Assembly (NCBI GenBank): GCA_033439255.1
Contig: CM065886.1
Coordinates: forward strand, 2,232,001 to 2,296,000
Direction of reading: 5' to 3'
DNA: 64,000 nucleotides
From: Hericium rajendrae
Taxonomy: Eukaryota; Basidiomycota; Agaricomycetes; Russulales; Hericiaceae
Shown: positions 43,070 to 52,446 of the stretch, piece by piece
Layout: every line of letters starts with the position of its first letter
How positions within the stretch are numbered: position 1 is the stretch's first letter
Position numbers and translations under genes: made by a program
Notes under the pieces: model-generated
Seen by the model: the letters and a program-made list of their open reading frames with translations, nothing else
What the model was told of the DNA's origin: nothing
Databases searched by the model: none

Positions 43070-44174
43070 ACCGTCAACTCAAATACTGTATGCGATGATG
43101 AACCAATATAAACGTCGAAAGTGTGGAGCGAGAGAACGATGCGGCTCGAAGAAGGCAGTTCTTCGACTGTGAACAAAGCTTTTCAGAGCAATTTCGAGGA
43201 GCATGTAATTTCAAGCGACGATAAGGCAGATAATGGGAAGAGTACTGGAGGGGTATTGGCCAGAGCAGCCCGAGAGCAACTCAGCAAGATGCTGACGCGC
43301 CGCTCAAGAGGTAACGCGCGCCAAGTCACAGATCACGCGCATACTGGTCACAGTCACATGACCAACTGCAGAGTTCGTGCCTCTGAGTCTGCCAGTTGCA
43401 AGCTGTCGTTCAGACGTTCGGGTTCAGGATTGTTGTATCTTCTCTTTTCCGACCGCCACATCCTTACACGAAATGCCCACCATGGAATCTCAGGTGAGCT
43501 AGATGATGCATTGATATCAAAGCCAATCCACAACATGCGCGCTACAGTCAGTGCGGTTGGAAAGGTGCATACACGCTGACCGACAGCGACTGAACCCGAA
43601 TGGCAGATACAGGCTTCGCGAACTTCTGCGATGAGACATCTGCTCCAGGACACGAACGACTTCCCCACCCTGGTGATACAGCCCAGTTCGAACCACCGCA
43701 TCGCTGCCTTAACACCGACCGCTCGTCGATCGCCCCCTCCCCGGGTGCGCGAGACACGATTCTACCCAGTGAGAAAATGCTGCCCGAGAGTTCACAGAGA
43801 TGGTGAAAGAGGTGGACGTGTTGTGGAGCTGGCAGGCGCGTATCATTCTCGCCCCCCACGCGGCGCACAAAGGCTCCATCCTCGACCCGCATATATGCAA
43901 GGAGAGTACAGCTGGTGCAGAGAAGATTGTTCACTGCAAGTATTGCTGTTGACCGCAGGCTCTGGAACGTGCTCTTTTTTGACGCCGAAGGATGAGAGAA
44001 GGTCTTCGAAAGTCTATGAGAAGAACGGGGCCTCGTGATGATCATAGCCTCACGGCCGCAATAGTGAGCACGTCTTGCACATCGTCGACGAGTGTCTCAC
44101 CACATCCGTGCTGTTCCTCCACTATTGAAACCATCATCTTGATCATCTGAAGTTTCGAATTACTCGTTGAAGAC
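43070..44174. other. Intergenic region with an unassigned possible coding stretch
   Basis: 1.1 kb lie between MLH1 (minus) and NLR gene 2 (plus). The part 43473-44040 has coding-like texture on the plus strand: an ATG at 43473 (MPTMESQ), a plausible intron (GTGAGC to CGACAG, ending near 43586), then a frame beginning ATEPEWQIQASRTSAMRHLL and, in another frame, TEMVKEVDVLWSWQARIIL. I could not join these with credible introns (the candidates are shorter than 30 nt) and recognise no family. It may be a small gene, a broken gene or chance. The rest is promoter DNA. Confidence 0.3.
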
Positions 44175-47100
44175 ATGCCAAAGAAGAACAGCAGTGTCGC
44201 AGCGACTGCAGCAGCCCGATCGGACACCATCGATCCTGCGTCGCCTTCGCCCGCACCAGATCCTGGTCGCAAAGGATCATCTCTCGCCATCCCAGCATCA
44301 CCCAGAGAGCTCATCGCATCCAACCTTGACACGATCTTCAACTCGCTCAAACTCGCAGGCGGCATGGTGCAGAACGTTCCGTACATCGGCCTCGTCGCCG
44401 ATATTATGTTGCAGATCTTACAGATCAGGGATGTCAGTATTGTTGGATTTTTAGATGGGTACATGCTAACGGTATATCAGGAGGTAACCGTGTTCAAAGA
44501 TAAGTGGAAAGATGTCATGAACAATATCAAGGAAATGAGGAGTATCATCGAGGATTATGCGGAGACGTCTGTGCAGCCAGACGGGTCTCCGAGCTTAGTG
44601 CTTTCGGAAGACGTCCAAGGCCATCTTCGTGCTCTCGAAAGGTATGCGACGTACTTTTGTTCACGGCCTGATGTAACGATTTGCTCCAGATTGCTAGAGA
44701 ACATTGCTCAGGCTTTGTCTCGTTGTTGCCCGAAGCGCAAAGCAGATCAGCTTCGAATCATATTGCAGCGCCGCGAACTGCGGTCACTTGTTGACGGCTG
44801 CAAAGTGCAACTACAAACGGAACTAGCCTTTTTCAATGTAAGCTTAGCTGCCATTGCTGTCTATAGTTTCTGATCTGTCTATTAGACCAGGACCAATCTG
44901 TCGAACAACCGCATCTTGCAAAGTATCCGTCGTGATGTCCCACAGAACAAGGTTTGTTTTGCGACTGCTTTTTATATACCATCATTGATCATTATCACCA
45001 CAAGGCGTCATCTCAACCTATCGAGTCTGCACCTCATGCTTCTTTATCTTTAGATGTGCAATGCTGATTATGATTGACAGGATCAAGTACACTTTGCCGG
45101 CCAAGCCTCAGATCATGCATGGCCGTGATGATATCATTTCTGAACTTGTGACTGCTATCTTGAATGACTCTTCTGTGAGACTTGCTCTCTTGGGCCCTGG
45201 GGGCATTGGAAAGACCTCTATTGCTCTCTCAGTGCCGCATCATGATGATATTCAAAAGAGCTATAAAGATGCATGCTATTTTCTGGCCTGTGATGCTATT
45301 GAAACTAGAGATGCTCTCATTGTTTCTATTGGCCAAATGCTGGGTGTATATCCAAATGCAGAGCAGAAACTTGATGAAGCCAGGGTTCTTGATACTCTTG
45401 GAAATTTGGGCAGCATTATCTTGTGCTTAGACAATTTTGAAACAGTCTGGGAGTCTCAGAGCAATGAAGTAGAGGAGTTTTTACCTAAACTAGCAGCAAT
45501 CAATTCTGTCCATCTTGTAATCACTATGAGGGGTGAAGAATACCCATGGAATATATCTTGGACAATGCAATTGCCACCAATTGAACCTTTGGACTTGAAT
45601 GCTGCTATGAGAGTATTTTATGACATTTCACACTATAATGATGAAGATGCACAGAGTTTGGTAAAAGCTGTGGACTGCATTCCATTGGCAGTGATTCTAC
45701 TTGCACATTATACTAGAACTAGCACACCAGAGAAAGTCTGGAAGCAGTGGTCCAGCACAGAGCATTTTAAACTCTTAGCTCGCAAGCAGGTACAACATAA
45801 CAGATTGTCTAGTGTGGAATATTCCATTGAACTTTCCTTAAAGAGTCCTAGATTGAAAGATCCTCAGTGTTTGCCAATTCTTAGCATTTTGTCTATGCTA
45901 CCAGATGGTATATATGAATCACAAGAGGAGGACATCCAAAAGGTACTAGAATTTGAAGATCCAATTACAGATTCTTTGCAAAGTCTTAAAAACTGTGCTT
46001 TAATCTCAGAAGATATTGAGCATAAGAGACTAAAGTTACTATCACCTATTTTATTATACATGAAAAAGCATTATCCTCTTCAAAAAATAAGTCCAGATGG
46101 TTATACAAATATGATAGCTTATATCAAAAGCTGGATTAAAGACTGTGAATATCAAAAAAATCACAAAGATATAAAAACAGATAGCAACAATCTCAGAACA
46201 TTGTTATAGCATTATATTATTGCTAATGCTAAGAAAAGTCCAATAATAGATATGATTCTGACTTTTGTTCGTATTTCTATGTTTGAAGAAAGAAATGAAA
46301 TAAACTTGCTATCTAAATGTGAATCCTATGTACAAAATATTGATGATTTGTCTATACAAAGCAATTATTTTCTTTTATATGCTGAAACTTATCTTAATTT
46401 TGATAACATAAGTAATGTTAAGGACTACTTATCAAGATCTCTATCTTTGGCAATACAGATACATGATGTAGTTCTACAAGCTAAGATTTATCATATAATG
46501 GGAAATTATTATACTAGATCATATCAACATGATATAGCAAGATTGCATCTTGTAAAGGCCCTTGAGCTACATACTGAAATTGCAGATATCAATAGTCAAG
46601 CTCAAGACTTGTAACACTTGGGTGAAGTAAATATTAGATTATATAAGTTTGATATAGCAAGACAATATCTTACCAAAGGACTGAAACTTTTTACTCAAAC
46701 TCAGAATGTTTTAGGTCAAGGACATAATTTGCATTTTTTGGGTGAAATAGCTATGGAAAAAAATGACATTTATACAGCCAGACATTATTTTGAGAAGGCA
46801 TTGAAATTACATACTCAAGCTCAGAGCATTTTAAGCCAGGCAAATGATTTGCACTTTCTTGGTAGAGTTGAATTTGATAGAATAGTAGATGATTTAGAAA
46901 AAGCAAGGCAGCATTTTGAGGAAGCTTTAAGGTTGCACACTCAATGTAAGAGCATTATAGGCCAAGCCAATGATTGGACTTATTTAGGTTTATTGGACAA
47001 GAGACTGCATAATTTTATAGCAGCAAAATTACATTTTGAAAATGCATTGATGTTACATATTCAAATTTAGGATGTTAGAGGTCAGGCTCATGATTTACAA

Positions 47101-47199
47101 GGTTTAGGAGAATTGAGCTTAAAGCTAGATAAGCTTAATGAGGCAAAGCAACACTTCACAAAGGCATTAGAACATCTGAAAAATCTGAAATCTACATAG
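44175..47199 (+). pseudogene. NLR-like STAND NTPase with TPR repeats (gene 2), broken
   Basis: Close paralogue of the gene at 20490-23625 in the same exon plan: 44175-44432, 44481-44641, 44690-44837, 44886-44951, 45005-45024 (20-nt microexon) and 45081-47199. The N-terminal helical domain (QNVPYIGLVADIMLQILQI), P-loop (LLGPGGIGKTS), Walker B (IILCLDNFETVWES) and sensor (LVITMRGEEYPWNISW) are intact. The last exon stays in one frame from end to end but holds three stops: TAG at 46207, TAA at 46612 and TAG at 47068. Each falls where the paralogue or the TPR consensus has Gln, so each can be one C-to-T change. If translated to the first stop, it would give the N-terminal domain plus NTPase without TPRs. 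Recently inactivated is the simplest reading; a truncated product is possible. Confidence 0.85.
45005..45024 (+). other. 20-nt microexon of NLR gene 2
   Basis: GCGTCATCTCAACCTATCGA encodes ASSQPI plus two bases, between acceptor CACAAG and donor GTCTGC. It aligns with the 20-nt unit at 22802-22821 and restores phase to the exon starting at 45081. Confidence 0.65.
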
Positions 47200-47345
47200 C
47201 TGCCAGCCAATGCTATTCCTGGTTCTATAGTGCTATGGCTACTATGTAGTTGGGCCACACAGCTATACAGGACTATGGTAGCTATCATAGCTATCATAGT
47301 CATGGGTGATAGGTATATAGTATTATATAGTAATAGGACACTACT
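47200..47345. repeat. CTATGATAGC satellite behind NLR gene 2
   Basis: Copies of GCTATCATAGC and CTATAGT-type relatives begin right after the NLR stop. They are the same near-palindromic family as at 1375-1535 and 50040-50170. Confidence 0.55.
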
Positions 47346-47549
47346 ATGCCTGCTATGTAAGTTATGTATTTTGAGTCTCCCTCTATGTATCCTATAGATA
47401 CTATGTTCCTTACAAAGCTTCCAAAGGTTACTATGGGGTCTTAGGCTGCTATAATATCTACAATTGGTGTAGAGTCTATGATTTTGAGCATACTATACTC
47501 GAAACTAGGTCAAATTTAATTATATTTAACTACTACTACTACAGTCAAG

Positions 47550-48835
47550 TATACTACATTACACACACACCGGCGGGATGACAAGGCATGCACACACACA
47601 AGGGTGCGGCTGATGCGCGCGATGCTGCATACGAGATGCAATGGCGCGCGCGAAGCCCGGGACCGTGCGCGGGAGTGCGCATGCTGCGGGGCCGATAGGA
47701 CGGGCCTGCGCGCGGGAGACACGGAGCGTGGGGTCCGTGCGCAAGTCATTGGGCCTATGCGCGAGGTGCGGGGACCGTGCGCGAGGCGCGGGGAACGTGT
47801 CGGAGATGCGAGGGACGCGCGCGAGGCGTCAGTGGCAGCGGCGGAAGGCAGAAGGTCCGTGTGCGAGCCGTTGGCACGACGGGCCCATGCGTGCGATGCT
47901 GACGTGCGACGCTGGCATGCGACGGACCCGTGCGCGGAGGCTAGAGGCTGGTGCGGGTGCGGGGGGCATGCGCGACATGACAGATCCGTGCGCGGGGCTG
48001 CAGGCATGCGCGCGAGGCGCGGTGGCCGCACAAGCGGGAGGGCGGCACGAGGCGTGAGGTGCGGAGATGACGTGCGAGGCGTAGGGCTGCGGCGCGCCTG
48101 CGCATGGCCATGCGCGCTGCCCAGCATGCGCTGGTGTGCCCATCCCGCATCGTGCAGCACTGGCGCGCCCGCTCTTGGTCGCGTGCGATGTGCGCGTGTT
48201 CATCCGTGCACGTATGCTGGCATCCCCGCACGGCTCTGGCCATCCGCCGTCCGTGCGTGCGCTGGCAGGGCCTTGTGTGTGCTAGCGGGGCCGCATGCAC
48301 GCAGCACGGCGGGGCGGGCCATGCTCGAGACGCGGAGGCTGCGCGGAGCGTGCCTGGCGCACGGGCCACGCAGCAGCGCCGTAGGCGGGGCGACGGGGAG
48401 ACGACGGGGCCATGCGGGAAGGGCAGAGCCCGTGCACGAGGCGGCGGGCTCGCATGCGCGTTGTTCGGTGTGTGCATGCGCCAGCACACACGATCGCGGT
48501 TGTTGAAGACAGCGGGGGGTGGGCTGATGCGGGAAGACGGCGGCGGGAGGCGGAGGGAAGGGAGAGCCGCGCGAGGAGGGCACGGGCGATGAGGTGGCAC
48601 GTCGTTGACAACGCGCAGATGGCGTGCAACGACGCGCGTGCGTGGCCCGTGCCCCAGTGCACGAAAGGAGGGAGCCCGGGGCTTGTGCGTCGTTCAGGTC
48701 GCACGCAGGTGTCGTGGGTGTTGGGAGTCGCGCATGGGACGAGGAAGTTGCGCGCGGGCGGATGTGGTAGGCAGGGAGCACGAAAGGGGCGGCGGGAGTG
48801 ACGGGGAGACCGGAATGCGCGAGGGGCCAAAGGAA
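47550..48835. repeat. GC-rich CpG-dense minisatellite-like block
   Basis: About 1.3 kb of extremely GC- and CpG-rich DNA, with recurring short units such as CCGTGCGCGAGGCG and GGCATGCGCGCG, sits between AT-rich flanks. Long frames exist on both strands, including one of 300 codons at 47604-48506, but they overlap in several frames at once, are made of Arg, Ala, Gly, Cys and His, and match no family. That is what very GC-rich DNA gives by chance. It borders module B on its minus-strand side. Not called as coding. Confidence 0.6.
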
Positions 48836-48847
48836 GAAGAAAAGAAC

Positions 48848-48880
48848 GAGAGTATCGCTCGAAAAACGAGCGATACTCTC
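48848..48880. repeat. Perfect 14-bp inverted repeat
   Basis: GAGAGTATCGCTCG and its exact complement are separated by AAAAA. It lies directly downstream of the minus-strand intron acceptor of module B. Copy A keeps the right arm (CGAGCGATACTCGC at 304-317) but only a weak left arm. Confidence 0.8.
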
Positions 48881-49336
48881 TGTCTTAGTGCAGAAACAAC
48901 GAAGATGAGTTGTTTTTACTTACCTCGTGAGCCTCTGCTTACTATTAACCACTCCCAACCATCGAGTTTGACAACCTTGGAGAGAACAACGGAGGAAGTG
49001 GCGAGGGAACGGGGAGAACAGCGAGGAGGGACGAGACAGAGAGTAAGACGAGTCGAGATGATCTGTCAAAGTCGAAGCGCGTTCGGTGCTTCAGCCACCG
49101 AACGCGAGTTCAAACGGTTTGAAGCATAACAAATCTAATTAAACAGTAGAAATTCAGAGAAAAAGAAAGCAGCTACCGATTGCTCGTGTAGATACATCAA
49201 ATGAGAAAAATATACATCTACTGCAAGATGTGTTCGTGCATACCGTATATAAGATTGTCACGTCTGGGATCCAGCCTCTGACGCGACGCTCGGCAAGCGC
49301 CCGGCAGCCACGAATCCCAGCTCTGCCCGGGATTCG

Positions 49337-49344
49337 TATATAAG
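49337..49344 (+). promoter_or_regulatory. TATA box of module B
   Basis: TATATAAG is followed by GCGCGACGCGC and a pyrimidine-rich leader, as at 750-757. Confidence 0.5.
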
Positions 49345-49595
49345 GCTCGCGCGACGCGCGCTGCCTCTTGCTCTTTAACTCCCACTATCTCTTGCCACGT
49401 CGACGCCTTCGTCGACGTCGTTTGCTCGCTCGTCGTTGTTTTTTGCTCGCTCGTTGTTGTTGTTGTTTCTTGCTCGTTGTTGCTGTCTTTAAGGTAATCT
49501 TTTAATTGTTGGTCTCTTATTGCTTATACTAATACTAATGTCTTTTAAGTTAGTTTTTTAGATTTCGCTTTTTGTTACTTTGGTAAGTTCTTATG

Positions 49596-49790
49596 TGTTA
49601 TCTTTATCTTCTAAGACTTATGTTTTCTTATCTTTTCTTACTAAGTTTCTTATATTCTCTTATTCTCTTATCTTGTATTCTTTTACTTATCTTATCATAT
49701 CATATCTTCTTATCATATCTTATCATATCTTATCATCTTGTATTATCTTATCTTATCTTATTATTTTCTTACTTATATCTTTGCTTTTTA
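49596..49790 (-). promoter_or_regulatory. GATA-site array (TTATC repeats), module B
   Basis: More than ten TTATC pentamers lie in under 200 bases, often as TTATCTTATC or TTATCATATC. It occupies the same place relative to the microexon and TPR tail as the array at 1017-1140. Confidence 0.4.
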
Positions 49791-50039
49791 GTTAGTAGTA
49801 GTGTTTGTGATATCAATATAATCTTGATGCAATGAAATACTTTATATCTGTGTGATCATATGTTATTAATTTTGATATAATTGTAGAAAAGATTTAAAGT
49901 TCTAATAAATTTTATTGCTTTAATATACATATCAGATCTACATATTGAATGTAGGATATGTGAGACATATATTATACATAGGTTATGTGAGACACATATT
50001 GAATATAGGATATGTAAGACATATAAACCTTATAGCTTT

Positions 50040-50170
50040 AATAGATACTGATAGCTTTCATAGCTAGTCATACTATCATAGCTACACAGTTAGCCCTCAT
50101 AGCTATGATAGCACTCCATAGCACTCCATAGCATCACCTTTGAGCCTCATAGCACTACATAGCATCACCC
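50040..50170. repeat. CTATGATAGC satellite before TPR tail 3
   Basis: Repeated GCTATGATAGC and CATAGCACT units lie between module B and the TPR tail, matching the satellite at 1375-1535. Confidence 0.55.
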
Positions 50171-50269
50171 TTTGGCTATGTGGGCTATACAATAAAGGGC
50201 GATACTATGAAGCTAGGAGATCTATGTAGACTTTATAGAGCTATGTACCACTGGCAAATTTTTCAGATG

Positions 50270-50601
50270 AACTACATGCTAAGACTGAGGATGCTTTAGC
50301 TCAAGCTATTGATCTGAACAATTTGGCCAAGATAAGTGTAAAACTAAATAAGTTTGATGCTGCAAGACAGCAGTTAAATGAGGCATTGAAACTGAATATT
50401 CAAGCTCGAGATATCTCAGCCCAAGCTGATGTTTTACACTATTTGGGCATGTTGGACATAAAGGTAGATAAACTTGATGAAGCTCAGTATTATTTTAGCA
50501 GAGCTTTTCATTTGCATGGTCAAGCTTCTCAACCTGATGGTCAAATATGGGACTTACAACAGCTACAAGAAGTGAGAGATAAGCTGAATGAAAGATTATA
50601 A
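50270..50601 (+). pseudogene. TPR gene tail (NLR fragment 3)
   Basis: One open frame encodes the last two and a half TPRs and the C-terminal tail of the NLR-like family. It enters at ELHAKTEDALAQAIDLNNLA, continues ISVKLNKFDAARQQLNEALK and DIKVDKLDEAQYYFSRAF, and ends LQQLQEVRDKLNERL. The first in-frame ATG is at 50323, but family homology starts earlier. Just upstream is a stretch shared with TPR tail 1 (TACCACTGG, then a T-run, then CAGATG), yet the two tails enter the repeat at different points. No NTPase remains. It is a relic, or possibly the last exon of a transcript from module B. Confidence 0.65.
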
Positions 50602-50869
50602 TTTTTGTTTGAGGTATATATCATTTGTCCACTTATGATGTGAGAACTCACTAATCATTCTGTACTTGTTTTCGTGCAGTTTGTAGGCTTAGGTTTAGAT
50701 CAATCTGCAAATAACGAGTAAAATTATATAAGATGTCCATGGCCTGAGTTAGAGTTAAGTATCCTTGCATGAAAATCTGTCCCAGATGAAAGTCCGAAAC
50801 TTGCTTAAGCATCAGAGTACTCGGTGTTTGAGACCGACGATGAAGACACGAAACACCACTATCTTAGGT

Positions 50870-51831
50870 TTACAGCTCTGCTAACCACTGACGCAGCCCT
50901 GATAGACTCGAACTCTCTTTCTCATCCACAATCTTCACAGCCTTCCCGCTACCTGCACTCGTCCCAAGAAACTCGATCTCGCCCCCTTCCCATTCCGCAA
51001 ACTTGAAGACCCCACCCGACGCTCCGCTGCACTCGAGCCCCCCCATCTCAGAGTTCTCCTCACCCTCGGCACCAAGCCCTTCGATGCCGACCGCGCCTGC
51101 CTGCGACGCGCGGCGCTTCTCGAGCTCGCGCTCGAGCACGGTTTGCACACGGTTCACGGCGAGCTGCGCGGACGTCGCGGCCGCCGAGGCCTTGAGCAGA
51201 TCACACTTGTGCGCAAGGACGAGGAGGTGTGGTGCTGTTTTCGATGGAGGGAGGGAAACCAGCGCATGGAGTACGTGGTGTAGGTGTCTGTTCGGTGAAA
51301 GTCACGTCAGTCAAGGACGAGGGCAAAATGAATGCACGCACTCAGCGACCACCGGGCCGTTGCGTGAGACGTTACTCGCGTCTACTACGAAGACGACGGC
51401 CTTTGCATCGGCAATGTGTTCGCGGAACTGATCGCGCAACCGAGGATGGCCTGGGATGTCTACGAGGGAGCGCTTGTCAGATAGTCGAAAGAATGAGGAG
51501 TTCGTTTGCATGGACGTGACAGTCGGTAGTCGTTGTCCGTATACGAGCTAGTAATAATAATTTAGCTGAATGTCAGGGCGAGAAATGAAGCAGCCGCACC
51601 GAGGACAGGATCGCAGTCTTGCCAGCATCTAAGGCTCCCAGAAGCAGGATAGTGGTCCTGCGTGCTCTTGACCGACGTCGCAGCCAGAAAGTGATTACTG
51701 TATCGTGTCAGGCAGGGAAATGAACAAGAGCATAGTTGCGACGGACGAATCAGCGCGATGGCTAATGACAACGCGGCTATCGGGATGACGGGAGACGTCT
51801 GGACGAGATCCAGGAGCTTCGTGCTTGACAT
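50870..51831 (-). CDS. Signal recognition particle receptor subunit beta
   Basis: ER-membrane small GTPase that anchors the SRP receptor alpha subunit and couples it to translocation. The ATG at 51831 gives MSSTKLLDLVQTSPVIPIAA with an N-terminal membrane helix (IPIAALSLAIALI), then VITFWLRRRSRARRTTILLL and the P-loop LGALDAGKTAILSS. Switch and G3 region: SLVDIPGHPRLRDQFREHI; DASNVSRNGPVVAE follows. The G4 motif is VLAHKCDLLKASAAATSAQL (HKCD in place of NKxD, as in this family). A long C-terminal part includes VNRVQTVLERELEKRRAS and ends SSLSGLRQWLAEL. Three or four short introns. Complete. Confidence 0.93.
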
Positions 51832-52446
51832 TTTAAGTATAGGTCAAGTAGGTTAGACGACACAACCGTAATGTACAACTAGAGAGGGATAAGGTGAGAG
51901 CAAGCGAAGAGTGATGGACGCAACTTGCTGGACGCGACGAATTCGCGACCGATGTCGATTATTTTGGACAATTATTTATTTAAACTTAGCCTGATATAAT
52001 TAAGGGTCTTGTCATCTTGGCATAGTATAATATTGCCACCCACATATTATAGTCAGTACTGTACTCACCAAAGTTTGACTGGAAATCCGCAGACCAAGGC
52101 AGCGCATTATCAATTATGCTAAACAAAATGCATAAGTCATCAGACGGCCATAGACTGGGCTAACACCTCTTATTTTGAAGTAGAACGAACTAATTCTCTC
52201 GATCTAAACTCGAATATACCAAGTGCTACAGTACAGGTCTGTCATAATCCGGTGTGTCCCCATCGAATAATTATAGTCATTATAGGAGAAAGAAGCGAGG
52301 GAGATCTATGCAATGCAACGCAATGTGACTACTTGTACAAATGGACAGATAATGCAACACTTTGAGTGGAACGAAAGCGAGAGACTGTATGATGAGCATA
52401 AAGCAAAGACGAATCAAGATAAAGAAAGCAGGAACATATAACACAA
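51832..52446. other. Spacer with 3' and 5' flanks
   Basis: 615 bases lie between the SRP receptor beta start and the Furry stop, both minus strand. It is AT-rich in the middle. I see no coding frame or RNA gene. Confidence 0.4.

Larger units (their letters stand above)
48840..50230 (+). promoter_or_regulatory. Promoter-like dispersed repeat module, copy B
   Basis: Second copy of the module at 280-1560, same orientation. The minus strand has an intron at 48923-48880 (GTAAGT, branch-like CACTAAG, acceptor ACAG), again 44 nt. On the plus strand the TATATAAG box is at 49337-49344, then GCGCGACGCGC and a CT-rich leader. A donor at 49494 and an acceptor at 49561 bracket a 68-nt intron with TACTAAT branch points; a 21-nt microexon (ATTTCGCTTTTTGTTACTTTG without its last bases is shared with copy A) ends at a GTAAGT donor at 49583. 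The GATA array, the satellite and a TPR tail follow. Copies A and B differ a good deal between these landmarks, so the duplication is not recent, yet the signal positions are kept. Confidence 0.5.

Noticed and set aside
44175-47199. Reassignment of TAA/TAG to Gln in this organism
   Set aside because: All three internal stops in NLR gene 2 fall at Gln positions, but the intact paralogue and every housekeeping gene here end with ordinary TAA, TAG or TGA and have none inside.
47604-48506. 300-codon open frame in the GC-rich block
   Set aside because: Several frames are open on both strands at once, the product is only Arg/Ala/Gly/Cys/His-rich, and no domain is visible. Open frames of this length are expected in DNA with so few A and T.
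48840-48900. Helitron 3' end
   Set aside because: A hairpin lies near the module edge, but the bases after it do not give the CTRR end in either copy, and no Rep/helicase is present.
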